A DNA stretch of 64,000 nt, from NCBI RefSeq assembly GCF_022346995.1, contig NZ_JAKRNM010000001.1:1922001-1986000 (forward strand), read 5' to 3'. The stretch is from Paenibacillus sp. ACRRY (GTDB lineage Bacteria; Bacillota; Bacilli; Paenibacillales; Paenibacillaceae). Of the stretch, positions 17,641-26,719 are shown one piece after another. How positions within the stretch are numbered: position 1 is the stretch's first letter; every line of letters begins with the position of its first letter. The notes beneath the pieces are model-generated. The model ran no database searches. It was not told the DNA's origin and saw only the letters and a list, made by a program, of their open reading frames with translations. Both the position numbers and the translations under genes were made by a program.

Positions 17641-17659
17641 ATCATGGAATATCCATGAT
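17641..17659. promoter_or_regulatory. Perfect palindrome in the leader of the B12 sensor operon
   Basis: ATCATGGA-ATA-TCCATGAT, 8-bp arms with a 3-base centre, 38 bases upstream of the start codon. A -10-like TATAAT on the minus strand lies at 17707-17712, without a convincing -35. It could be an operator or an RNA hairpin. Confidence 0.5.
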
Positions 17660-17823
17660 ACAGTCATTCGATTTCAATCAGCTGTTGATCGGGAAATGCT
17701 TTTATTATTATACATGAACTCCAACAAGAAACGTTTCATTTGGAGCTGCATATTAGAACAATTTTCCTATATTATGAGCATTCCTGCAAGTCATTTAGCC
17801 AGTTCATGCCCTTTTTCTCAAAC

Positions 17824-17863
17824 AAAAAAAACCGGCCTGCGTTATGGACGCAAGTCGGTTTTT
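17824..17863 (-). terminator. Terminator overlapping the end of the MarR gene
   Basis: AAAAACCG-CTGCGT pairs with ACGCA-CGGTTTTT. The hairpin contains the last codons and the TAA (17842-17844) of the MarR gene and continues into a T8 run on the minus strand. Confidence 0.8.
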
Positions 17864-18309
17864 CCTTCAGCGGCAAGTCCTAGTTTCTTCAATAGGCGAA
17901 TGGCATCAGCTTTCTCCGATGGCTCTAAACCTTCCATCGCATCGATGATAACCTGATGATGTCCAGGGAATATTTGGGTGAATAAATTTCTTCCCTTTTC
18001 CGTCAATTCAGCATAAATGACACGGCGGTCTTCCTTGGATGCACGTCTAAACAGCAAATCCTTGTTTTGCAGCTTATCCACTACATAGGTGATGTTCCCG
18101 CTGGACATTAGTACTTTCTCTCCGATTTTTTGCAAGGCTTGCGGGCCTTTATGATATAACAAATCCAGCACCCCGAATTCTGTCGTATTCAGTCCATGAC
18201 TCTGGATGTCACGATTGGACCTTGATGTAACAGAATTGTAAGCTCGAGCGAGAACCACGAATAATTGCAATGATAGTTCCCGATTGTCCTCCGTATTCGG
18301 CATTTCCAT
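17842..18309 (-). CDS. MarR-family regulator, MhqR-like
   Basis: 155 residues. The winged helix shows TEFGVLDLLYHKGP, the recognition region SSGNITYVVDKLQNKDLL and wing KEDRRVIYAELTEKG, close in pattern to Bacillus MhqR (YkvE), a quinone-responsive repressor. GGAGG is 3 bases before the chosen ATG and 9 bases before a second ATG two codons later, so the start could be 18303. No neighbouring gene is obviously its target. Only the family is certain. Confidence 0.82.
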   Translation of the reverse strand: MEMPNTEDNRELSLQLFVVLARAYNSVTSRSNRDIQSHGLNTTEFGVLDLLYHKGPQALQKIGEKVLMSSGNITYVVDKLQNKDLLFRRASKEDRRVIYAELTEKGRNLFTQIFPGHHQVIIDAMEGLEPSEKADAIRLLKKLGLAAEGKTDLRP

Positions 18310-18451
18310 AATCCTCCGTCAATTGTTTGCAAATTCAGACTGCGTTTCGATGCCAAGCAACGTTTTCATCCCTCACGCAGCACTTCCCAAATACAAGTTA
18401 TTACAAATAATGCGCCAATTGCCCAAGTATCCTTCAATCATTTGATCAATC

Positions 18452-19123
18452 TTAGGAACGATGGCGCTCATCAATACTACCGTCATCTTTGGCCAGAATC
18501 ACCGTATCGGCCATGTCAACAAACAAACCGTTATCGACTACGCCTGGCAGCATGTTTAATTGTACATTGAGTTCAGCCACGTTTGCTATGGATTCCATCC
18601 GACAATCTGCAATCAGGTTTCCATTGTCCGTAAGGTAGCGCTCATCCCCATTCATTCGCCACTCTGGTCGGCAGCCCAGCTTCTCCAGCGCCTGGAAGGT
18701 CCATTCCGATGCAAAAGGAACCACTTCTACCGGCAGTGGAAACTGTCCCAATTGCTGAACCGCCTTGCTGCCATCAGCAACAATGATGAGTTTATCACTG
18801 TTAGCCGCCACGATTTTTTCACGCAAAAGAGCACCGCCGCCGCCCTTGATCAGATTGAAATGAGGGTCGACCTCATCTGCACCGTCAATCGTAATATCCA
18901 GCCTTCCAATCTGGTCGAATGGGATGATCGGAATCCCCCACTCGCGAGCCAGCTTGTCCGAAGCTTCCGAAGTCGCCACTGCCTGAATTTGCAGCCCCTC
19001 GCGCACACGCTCTCCCAATCTGCATATCGCAAAATATGCTGTTGAGCCTGTTCCGAGTCCAACCTTCATTCCATCCTGAATGTATTCTGCCGCCCGCTCT
19101 GCTGCAATTTTTTTCAGATTCAT
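18452..19123 (-). CDS. rpiA: Ribose-5-phosphate isomerase A
   Basis: 223 residues, the normal length. Motifs are GTGSTA (phosphate loop, near 25), TIDGADEVD (near 80), KGGGGALLREK (near 94) and ADGSK. The enzyme interconverts ribose 5-phosphate and ribulose 5-phosphate in the cytoplasmic pentose phosphate pathway. A weak GGGGG site precedes the ATG. It is a single gene; there is no clear terminator after it. Confidence 0.93.
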   Translation of the reverse strand: MNLKKIAAERAAEYIQDGMKVGLGTGSTAYFAICRLGERVREGLQIQAVATSEASDKLAREWGIPIIPFDQIGRLDITIDGADEVDPHFNLIKGGGGALLREKIVAANSDKLIIVADGSKAVQQLGQFPLPVEVVPFASEWTFQALEKLGCRPEWRMNGDERYLTDNGNLIADCRMESIANVAELNVQLNMLPGVVDNGLFVDMADTVILAKDDGSIDERHRS

Positions 19124-19766
19124 CTAAAATAAACCCCCGCCTGCTTATGATTTGAAAAATGCACACTGTCTTTATTATAGATAAAACCGCTTCCGATGTA
19201 TATCCATGCCGAATGCCATGCAGCAGGAAATTTGATCTAACGACAAATCCCGAATTCCACCATTTCCTGCTATGTAAGTTTATGGTTAGTTAAAATGGTG
19301 TAAGAAATCTAGCACTATATTATTACGTTAAAAGACAAACGGTAATTTCTCCTCATTACACTAGCTTTCAAGCATGGAGTCACTTTTAAGGTTTAAAGGT
19401 GTTTTTTTGTATCCTCCTGCTATAAAATAAATACGGAGACTAGAAAATGGAAATTCCTCCAAATAAACAGTTCTAAATACCTATGTAATAAGTGGTATGT
19501 CCGCAAATACGTAAATTATTAAAAAAGTTTTAACAAAACTATTCAATTTATCAACATTTCTTACGACATATTAAGTATAGATGTGTTTTAATAATTAGAC
19601 ACCTATGGATTATGAGGTACAAAAGTCTCTGCATTAAGACTGCGAACCCAAGACCATGGTCGCATACATAAGCTCTGGAGGGGGATCAACAAATGACTTA
19701 ATTGGCTGCATTCATGCAAGCAAATAAAAGGTTTGTTAATTACAAGAAGATCAGGAGTGGAATTTA
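19124..19766. other. 643-base region between rpiA and the chemoreceptor gene
   Basis: No convincing gene. It holds a 10-bp inverted repeat (AGCAGGAAAT at 19222-19231, ATTTCCTGCT at 19262-19271), a plus-strand terminator-like hairpin CACTTTTAA-GGT-TTAAAGGTG with a T7 run (19381-19408), and an AT-rich stretch. A leader before the chemoreceptor contains two hairpins and a three-codon ORF. I could not match any known riboswitch class. Confidence 0.5.
19693..19701 (+). other. Minimal leader ORF (Met-Thr-stop) with a strong ribosome site
   Basis: GGAGGGGG (19677-19684) lies 8 bases before ATG ACT TAA. This is a stronger ribosome site than that of the chemoreceptor gene 65 bases downstream. It is preceded by hairpins AGTCT/AGACT and TGCGA-CC/GG-TCGCA and followed by TGCAT/ATGCA. 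Functional meaning is unproven. Confidence 0.35.
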
Positions 19767-21533
19767 GTGAAATCATTTAGTTGGAAAAGCATGTCCTTTT
19801 TCTCAAAAAACCTATTACTTTCATTTACCAACATCATTATTATCGGGGTTGCACTGATTGCGAGCAGCTATTACTTTCAAAAGACAGTTCTCGTAGACCA
19901 GCTGCATGGACAAGTAGAACAAATTACTAAAAAGTGGGCCGAGGGAATCAACGCAGCCGACGTAGAGGCCGCTATTGCGGAAGGCAGCTATGACGGAAAA
20001 GTGCAAACCCAGTTACGCGCTTATTTCGATGAAATGCAAGAGTACTACCCGAATATCGCCCAAGCTTATATCTTTGGTGTAGAGCTAGGCGGAGATACAA
20101 AAAGAGAAACTTCTCTCGTAGCCATGCCAACCAATCTGAGAGAAGCATTCCAGAGCGATAATGTTAATATTGGCGACATGTATGAACAACCTGTTGTTGT
20201 AGCCAATGCATTAAAAGAAATGCTTAATACCGACCGTCCAACCTTCACGACTTTCTATTCAGATGATTTTGGCACGTGGACAACCATCGCTTATCCGATC
20301 AAGGACAGCAACGGCAAAATCTTCTCTTACTTTGCAGTCGACGCAGATGCAACAGCAGTTCCTGCCGGACTGAAATCCCTGCTTAAAAACGGGATCATCA
20401 TTCTGGTTGCATTCCTTCTGTTGTTCCTGATTATCCAATACCTAGTAGTCAAAAACACGCTATCCCCAATTCGTCACCTGATCAAAGGTATCGATGACGT
20501 TAGCCGGGGTAATTTGAATGTCAACATTCCGACAGGAAAAGACGACCTCGGACTTGTAAACGAGAAGTTCAACACGATGGTTCGCAAAATTAATGACACA
20601 ATCGTTAAAGTGCAAGTCACTTCTCAAGAGGTTAACCAATCTGCCAAAGAGTTGTACGAGGTATCTGAGAAAAACAGCGAGAACGCAGATTCCATCAACA
20701 GCAATGTAACGCAAATTACCTCCAATATCCGTGGACAGGAACAAGCAAGTATCGATAGTGCCCGTGCCATGGCCGAAATGGCGACTGTGATTCAAACGAT
20801 TGCCAGCAGTTCCGCTAATGTAGCTGATGAAGCTTATGAAATGGAGCGCCGTTCCCAGCAGGGTAATACGGTCGTACGCCAAGTGTCTCAGCAAATGACA
20901 CTGATTACGGAATCTGTAAAAAATACGGCTTCAGCAATCCAGGTTCTGGAGAGCCGTTCACAAGAAATCGGGGATATCCTGAACATCATCACTGGCATTT
21001 CCAGCCAAACCAACCTGCTTGCATTGAACGCATCCATTGAAGCAGCTCGTGTTGGTGAAGAGGGCCGAGGATTTGCTGTTGTTGCTGGTGAGGTTCGTAA
21101 GCTCGCGGAACAATCCGAACAATCTACAAGCCAGATCGCCGTATTAATTGATGAGATTCAAACCGAGATCAAACAAGCTGTCCGCGCAATGGAAAAAGGT
21201 ACGGCAGAAGTCGATACCGGACTTGATGTTGCGGATCAGACAGGAAAATTGTTTGAAGATATTCTGGAAGCTGCGAAGAAAGTATCGAATCAGATCCAGG
21301 AAGTTTCCAGTGCTACAGAAGAAATCTCTGCAAGTACCGAGGAAATGACTGCAACTGCGGATGATCTATCTGCCAGCGTTAGCAAAACAGCAGACAACAG
21401 TGAGCGTATTGCCGCTTCCGTCGACGACCAGAAGGCTTCCCTGATCACCCTTGTTGATTCCTCCACCCGTTTGAACAGCATGTCCGAAGAATTACAAGAA
21501 TTGATCTCTCACTTTAATGTAAGCAAGTCCTAA
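19767..21533 (+). CDS. Methyl-accepting chemotaxis protein
   Basis: 588 residues. TM1 (about 15-38), a periplasmic-type extracellular sensor (about 39-208, dCache/sCache-like by size), TM2 (about 209-230), HAMP (about 231-285) and a long signalling coiled coil follow. The highly conserved tip is near [31 protein letters not shown]. It signals ligand binding to CheA/CheW. The GTG start has AGGAGTGG upstream. The ligand is unknown. The next gene, an NRPS-like enzyme, begins 42 bases later with no terminator between them, so they may form an operon. Confidence 0.92.
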   Translation: MKSFSWKSMSFFSKNLLLSFTNIIIIGVALIASSYYFQKTVLVDQLHGQVEQITKKWAEGINAADVEAAIAEGSYDGKVQTQLRAYFDEMQEYYPNIAQAYIFGVELGGDTKRETSLVAMPTNLREAFQSDNVNIGDMYEQPVVVANALKEMLNTDRPTFTTFYSDDFGTWTTIAYPIKDSNGKIFSYFAVDADATAVPAGLKSLLKNGIIILVAFLLLFLIIQYLVVKNTLSPIRHLIKGIDDVSRGNLNVNIPTGKDDLGLVNEKFNTMVRKINDTIVKVQVTSQEVNQSAKELYEVSEKNSENADSINSNVTQITSNIRGQEQASIDSARAMAEMATVIQTIASSSANVADEAYEMERRSQQGNTVVRQVSQQMTLITESVKNTASAIQVLESRSQEIGDILNIITGISSQTNLLALNASIEAARVGEEGRGFAVVAGEVRKLAEQSEQSTSQIAVLIDEIQTEIKQAVRAMEKGTAEVDTGLDVADQTGKLFEDILEAAKKVSNQIQEVSSATEEISASTEEMTATADDLSASVSKTADNSERIAASVDDQKASLITLVDSSTRLNSMSEELQELISHFNVSKS

Positions 21534-21575
21534 ACAACAATAAAACGAACGTTATAATTAAGGAGGAAAATAGAC

Positions 21576-24500
21576 GTGATCGATCATCACTCTTCATCTT
21601 CCCAGACAGTGGAATCTGAGTTGCCAGTTCTCCAGATTCCACTGGATTTTGGGCGCCGTCAACAATCATTTTCGTATGAATCAGCTCATATACAGCTGCA
21701 GCCAACACAGAGCCGTGAACTCACTCAGAAGTATGGCTCAACGTCAATTTATAACGCGCTCTTGTCGGCATATGCTGCCTTATTGTTCCGGTTATCGGGA
21801 GAACAGGAATTAGGCATTGGTACACTTGATCCGGATCGTTCTGCATCAGTTCTGCTGCTGCAGGTACATGGCAAGATGAGCTTCCGTGAGCTAATTCGTC
21901 AAATTACCGTTTTGCAAGAAAAAGAAGATACTTCGGTGCAGCCGGGTTCTTACCCGGAAACCTTGTTTATGTTTAATAGTGTTCAGCTTCCTCAGGCTCC
22001 GCAGGTGCTCAATTGGAGTATCCGTGAGGAGCAGGATGTATACACTCTCGACTTGTTCTTTGATGCATCCCTTCTGAAAGAAGCAACCGTGATGAGATAT
22101 GCTGAGTACTACCAAACCCTGCTTCTCTCCATGATTCGGGATGAAGACGTGACTATTGGCTCCGTGGATATTTTGTCCGCCTCTGACCGGACGCTGTACC
22201 GTGAGATGAATGACACCTGTGTGACTGAACCTGAGCATCAGACCATCCATGGCTGGTTTGAAGCTACGGCAGCCGAGTATCCCGATTCGCCTGCAATCAC
22301 TTCCCCATTTGGCCGGTATAGCTACAGAGAATTGAACGAACGTGCCAATCAGGTAGCTCGTGTACTACTTTCCAACGGACTGCAAAAGGGTGAGTTCGTC
22401 AGCATCTTCATGGAACGCAGTCTGGAAACAATCATCTCGCTGCTCGGCATTCTGAAGGCAGGCGGTGTATACGTTCCGATTGACCCTGAGCATCCGCAGG
22501 AGCGCAATAGTTATATCGTGGAAGATACTGCTTCTTCTTTTGTTCTAACCAAGGAGTCCTCTTTCACGGAAGCTTCACGGTTATTCTCCGGTATTCCTAC
22601 CGTACGTCAAATTCTGGCTGTGGACGGACGTCTGGCCGGGTTTGCAGCAAGTAATCCTAATCTGGATATTCAGCCGGACGATCTCGCTTACATCATCTAC
22701 ACCTCCGGATCTACAGGCAAACCCAAAGGCGCACTCGTGGCCCATCGTGGGGTTGTCAACCTTGGGAGTGTCGTGCAGCGCGATTGTGACATACAAGCCG
22801 GCGACGTTTTGACTCAGTTTGCTACATACAGCTTCGATGCTTCCGTCTGGGATACGATCGGCGCACTGTTCTATGGAGCAGAATTGTATCTGTTATCTGC
22901 CGAGGAACGTGTATCAGTAGAGGAGTTCGCCACGGCAATTGAGCGCACAGGTACAACGATCATTACGATCCTGCCTACGATCTTCTTTAACCAGCTTGCA
23001 TCCTATCTATCAGACGAAGGGTTCCACAAGCTGGCCAAAGTTAGAATTATTACCGTTGCGGGCGAAGCCCTCTACGGAGAACAGGTTCGCGCCTTCCAGC
23101 GCAAATTTGGTAACCAGATTGATATCGTCAATGTGTACGGGCCTACCGAATGTACTGTGGCGACTACGACACACCGGATCAGTGAACAGGTCCCGGATCA
23201 TGTGGCTAACATTCCAATTGGTAAACCGATTCATAACTACAAAGTGTATATCGTCAATGAAGAGCAGCAGCTCTGCCCTGTAGGCGTGCCTGGTGAAGTA
23301 TATATTGCTACCCCAGCCCTGGCAAAAGGGTACTTGAATCAACCAGAACGTACAGAGCAAGCCTTTATTGATAACCCTTTTGCAATCGATGAGAAAATCT
23401 ACAAATCTGGTGATATTGCCAAGCTGCTCGATACCGGTTTGCTGGAATACGTCGGACGTAGTGATTCACAGCTGAAGATCCGCGGTCATCGGATTGAGAT
23501 TGGTGAGATTGAGGACCATTTTGCTCGCCTTGAAGGAATTCAGGATGTTGTGGTCATTCCGAAGAAAGAATCGGACGGTCAGAACATGCTTGTGGGATAT
23601 TTCACTTCCAAGGACGGCACTACTCTATCCGTAGACCATATTAAAGCCCAATTGGCAGACAAGCTCCCATCCTATTTTGTACCGAAATGGATCTGTCAGC
23701 TTGATGAAATGCCTATCGCACCTACCGGCAAAATTCACCGGAAAGCGATGGTATCTCTACCAAACGAGGAAAGACATGAAAACCGGCCGGATCGGGTCAT
23801 GCCTGAGACAGAGACCGAGGCGATTATATTCAATGCCTGGAAAGAAATTCTCGGACACAGTGATTTCGGAATCGAAGACAGCTTCTTCACGATCGGTGGC
23901 GACTCCTTGCGAGTAATCCATGTCCTGGTTATTCTGAAGCCGCACTATCCACAGCTGAAGATTGCCGACTTCTTTGCAGAGAAAACCATTCGTTCCCTGG
24001 CACTTCGGGTACAGTCACTTGCGCAGATTACCGAGCAAACTGCACCTTCCGCTGAGCACACTGGCGTGATGACCCAACTGGCTGAGCATCCCGTCGAATT
24101 GGCATCCCAACTGGGATACCCTGAGATCCGCAAGCCGGAACATGTTCTGCTAACAGGCGCTACAGGCTACCTTGGATCACATGTGATGCAGCAGCTCCTT
24201 CTTCATTCGGATGTGACAATCCATACGCTTGTTCGTCGTCCGTCTGACGGTAATACAGCCATGCAGCGTTTAAGCAAGGTTATGGAGGGATATTTCGGCC
24301 CTGAGATCAGTACACTTCTCGCTTCCCGTGTGGAGATTATCGAGGGAGATCTGGAGCAGCCTAACCTGGGTTTAACCGCTGAGCAGACCCGTCATGTACA
24401 AGCCCGGATTGACCGTGTAATTCACTGTGCCGCAGACGTAAGACACTTTGGAGATGCCGAACAGTTTGCCAAAACCAATGTAGAGGGTACTGTGGCCCTG

Positions 24501-25292
24501 TTGAATCTGGTTCGCAGCAAACCAGGCGCTTCCTTCCATCATGTCTCAACCATGGGCATACCGGAAGATCTGGCACTCAGTGGACAATGGGAATCATCCC
24601 TTCAATATGACCGTTTCCCGGCAGATCTGCATGTAGAGAACCTGTACTCTGACAGCAAACTTGAAGCGGAGAAAGTATTGATGATCGCAGCAGAGGAAGG
24701 TGTACCTGTAAGCATCTACCGTGCGGGTAACCTGACATGTCATTCGGAAACGGGACGTTTCCAGTCCAACATTGACAGCAATGCCTTCTACCGGATGATC
24801 AAAGCAATGCTCCTTCTCGGTAAAGCTCCTGCTGCCGATTGGTTGGTCGATTTTACCCCGATCGATTATGCAAGCCAGGCTATCGTGCATCTGGCTCTGC
24901 GTGATGACACGGCTGGACGGGTCTTCCATATTTGTAATCCCGAGTCGATCCGTTACGACTCATTGATTGCTTCCATCAATCGTGCGGGGTATGAAGTCGA
25001 AACGCTGCCTTTTGATGAATATACCAGCTGGTTATTCGACTCATCCATCAGCAAGGATTCAGAAGCCCTGCAGCTTGCCATTGCCCAATTGGAAGGTGAC
25101 GGTGCGAAGGATTCAGCATATGTATATGCCTGCCCGGTAACAACAGCGTACGTTGAACCAGCCGGAATTCACTGTGCAAAAGCAGATGACTCATTCATCT
25201 CCAATATGCTGCAATATGCTGTTAACATTGGATATTTCCCTGCTGCTAGTCAGCCGCAGCTTGACTCTTCCACATCACATATTGTGGAGTAA
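21576..25292 (+). CDS. NRPS-like adenylation-carrier-thioester reductase protein
   Basis: 1238 residues. Residues 1-205 resemble only the C-terminal half of a condensation domain and lack HHxxxDG. The adenylation domain (about 225-725) has A3 YTSGSTGKPKG (375-385), GPTE (522-525), A8 RGHRIE (636-641) and A10 PTGKIHRK (716-723). A carrier domain (about 740-815) has GGDSL with Ser777. The reductase domain (about 855-1238) has GATGYLG (861-867) and catalytic T992, Y1024 and K1028. It should activate an amino or carboxylic acid, load it on the carrier and release it reductively as an aldehyde or alcohol. By-eye alignment to GrsA gives pocket residues D-A-W-T-T-A-V-V-A-K, which I cannot assign to a substrate. 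The GTG start follows AAGGAGG. No partner NRPS or phosphopantetheinyl transferase gene is nearby. Confidence 0.9.
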   Translation: MIDHHSSSSQTVESELPVLQIPLDFGRRQQSFSYESAHIQLQPTQSRELTQKYGSTSIYNALLSAYAALLFRLSGEQELGIGTLDPDRSASVLLLQVHGKMSFRELIRQITVLQEKEDTSVQPGSYPETLFMFNSVQLPQAPQVLNWSIREEQDVYTLDLFFDASLLKEATVMRYAEYYQTLLLSMIRDEDVTIGSVDILSASDRTLYREMNDTCVTEPEHQTIHGWFEATAAEYPDSPAITSPFGRYSYRELNERANQVARVLLSNGLQKGEFVSIFMERSLETIISLLGILKAGGVYVPIDPEHPQERNSYIVEDTASSFVLTKESSFTEASRLFSGIPTVRQILAVDGRLAGFAASNPNLDIQPDDLAYIIYTSGSTGKPKGALVAHRGVVNLGSVVQRDCDIQAGDVLTQFATYSFDASVWDTIGALFYGAELYLLSAEERVSVEEFATAIERTGTTIITILPTIFFNQLASYLSDEGFHKLAKVRIITVAGEALYGEQVRAFQRKFGNQIDIVNVYGPTECTVATTTHRISEQVPDHVANIPIGKPIHNYKVYIVNEEQQLCPVGVPGEVYIATPALAKGYLNQPERTEQAFIDNPFAIDEKIYKSGDIAKLLDTGLLEYVGRSDSQLKIRGHRIEIGEIEDHFARLEGIQDVVVIPKKESDGQNMLVGYFTSKDGTTLSVDHIKAQLADKLPSYFVPKWICQLDEMPIAPTGKIHRKAMVSLPNEERHENRPDRVMPETETEAIIFNAWKEILGHSDFGIEDSFFTIGGDSLRVIHVLVILKPHYPQLKIADFFAEKTIRSLALRVQSLAQITEQTAPSAEHTGVMTQLAEHPVELASQLGYPEIRKPEHVLLTGATGYLGSHVMQQLLLHSDVTIHTLVRRPSDGNTAMQRLSKVMEGYFGPEISTLLASRVEIIEGDLEQPNLGLTAEQTRHVQARIDRVIHCAADVRHFGDAEQFAKTNVEGTVALLNLVRSKPGASFHHVSTMGIPEDLALSGQWESSLQYDRFPADLHVENLYSDSKLEAEKVLMIAAEEGVPVSIYRAGNLTCHSETGRFQSNIDSNAFYRMIKAMLLLGKAPAADWLVDFTPIDYASQAIVHLALRDDTAGRVFHICNPESIRYDSLIASINRAGYEVETLPFDEYTSWLFDSSISKDSEALQLAIAQLEGDGAKDSAYVYACPVTTAYVEPAGIHCAKADDSFISNMLQYAVNIGYFPAASQPQLDSSTSHIVE

Positions 25293-25310
25293 AACGATTC
25301 ATTTATAAAA

Positions 25311-25362
25311 AACAAACAAGCCACTTGGCCGTCACTTCAGACAGCCAGGTGGCTTGTTTGTT
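25311..25362. terminator. Bidirectional terminator after the NRPS-like gene
   Basis: 19-bp inverted repeat AACAAACAAGCCACTTGGC / GCCAGGTGGCTTGTTTGTT (one G-T pair) around a 14-base loop, with A and T flanks. It separates the NRPS-like gene from the convergent traX-like gene. Confidence 0.9.
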
Positions 25363-25363
25363 T

Positions 25364-25984
25364 TTATGTCCAGCGTATTATAGCAATAATGGCTAGATGA
25401 GCCGGGTAAAAATAGCGCCAGATCCACCTTGGTCCTTTCAAGCGAAAACCTGCCCCGTAAAACTGCGCAATCGCAATGCCTAACGTAGCCAATACGCTGT
25501 ACATTTGGACTGAACTGCTGTAGAGCTGGATATATAGAGCCGTTAACAAAACATGCCCCAGCACCAGTACAGGTCCCTGGAAGTACCGGAACAACAGTAC
25601 TAGCAGCAGTCCATACATGCCATAATCCATGGCCGTCATCTCCATGACTATGCCTGCCCCAATAACAATCGGGATGCCCAGTAATCGGTTCGGCAGTTTG
25701 TCCAGTACCAGCAAAACCAGCAGTGACGACCACAGGGTCCATACGACGTTTAATGACAGGTGATTAAATGCCGCCATGAAAGGGACTTGGGAGATCACAG
25801 CGATCCAAAAAAGACGCCAGATGTATTTTTGTACATTGCGTGTATGCTTATACCCGATATAAACAGCAAATGCATAGATGGGAAAAGCAATCCGCCCAAT
25901 GATCCTCAGTTCCTCAACCTGCGGATAAAAGACAGCCCCTATATGATCGATCAACATCGTGATCATGGCGATCCACTGCATCAT
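25364..25984 (-). CDS. TraX-family integral membrane protein
   Basis: 206 residues, six to eight hydrophobic segments. MLIDHIGAVFYP and IIGRIAFPIYAF near the N-terminus are the TraX signature. In the F plasmid TraX acetylates pilin; chromosomal homologues in Bacillota have no established role and are acyltransferase-like membrane proteins. GGGAGGG precedes the ATG. No conjugation genes are nearby. Confidence 0.8.
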   Translation of the reverse strand: MMQWIAMITMLIDHIGAVFYPQVEELRIIGRIAFPIYAFAVYIGYKHTRNVQKYIWRLFWIAVISQVPFMAAFNHLSLNVVWTLWSSLLVLLVLDKLPNRLLGIPIVIGAGIVMEMTAMDYGMYGLLLVLLFRYFQGPVLVLGHVLLTALYIQLYSSSVQMYSVLATLGIAIAQFYGAGFRLKGPRWIWRYFYPAHLAIIAIIRWT

Positions 25985-26048
25985 TTTGCGTTAATCCCTC
26001 CCTTATCTATCTCTACTTCAAACTTCAAATATCCCTATTCGAGGTTAT

Positions 26049-26516
26049 TCACACATTACGTTCATAATACAGGAAGTGATTATCTTTCGCATACCCCTCT
26101 GATTCATATAATGCCTGTGCCTGTGTATTGCTAATCGCTGTGGATAAGGTTATTCGAACCGCCCCTGTCTCGCTGGCGAAGTTTTGTGCAGCCTGCATCA
26201 ACTGACGCGCTATACCTTGCTTGCGGTGATCCATATGTACAAATAAGTCATTAAGCACCCAAATAGAGCTCATAGACACTGAACTGAAGCTCGGATATAA
26301 CTGAACAAACCCAGCTATATTCCCTGGACCAGGTTCCAATTCAGATTCAGACTCTGCCATCCATATAACAGATTCATTCTTTCTCAAGCGCTCCTGAATG
26401 TACTTTATGGCTCCCTCCGTATCAGAAACCTGGTTGTAAAACATTCTGTATTGGTTAAATAATTCACCTATCTGCTGGGCATCATCAAGCCCTGCCCGTC
26501 TAACCCGATATACCAT
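26049..26516 (-). CDS. GNAT-family N-acetyltransferase
   Basis: 155 residues from ATG 26516, chosen because GGGGGAAGGA lies just upstream; the open frame extends 55 codons further without family similarity. The acetyl-CoA loop is HRKQGIARQLM (R/Q-x-x-G-x-A), followed by ARITLSTAISNTQAQALYESEGY. The pattern AGFVQLYPSFSSVSM...WVLNDLFV is typical of polyamine or amino-acid N-acetyltransferases. Substrate unknown. Confidence 0.82.
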   Translation of the reverse strand: MVYRVRRAGLDDAQQIGELFNQYRMFYNQVSDTEGAIKYIQERLRKNESVIWMAESESELEPGPGNIAGFVQLYPSFSSVSMSSIWVLNDLFVHMDHRKQGIARQLMQAAQNFASETGAVRITLSTAISNTQAQALYESEGYAKDNHFLYYERNV

Positions 26517-26719
26517 CTGTTCCTTCCCCCTTAACAACGAACTGATCTCTCCATATTTCTTATTTAGTTTACGGCATTTCGAGCGATCCACCCATTCATC
26601 ATCTGCATCAAAGTTTGCAATATATTCTACTTCTATAAGAATAATTCCATACAACCGTCGCCAGACTATAGACTTAATCACTGATTTTGTTCAGAGTTCG
26701 CAGATAAAGGAGAGCATTC

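Noticed and set aside
19565..19766. Possible c-di-GMP (GEMM-I or II) riboswitch before the chemoreceptor gene
   Set aside because: Chemoreceptor genes often carry such elements, but the conserved GGGCAAACC, GGGACGCAAAGCC and class II core segments are absent.
25364..25984. Conjugative element suggested by the traX-like gene
   Set aside because: No relaxase, coupling protein or integrase is nearby; chromosomal TraX homologues are common in Bacillota.
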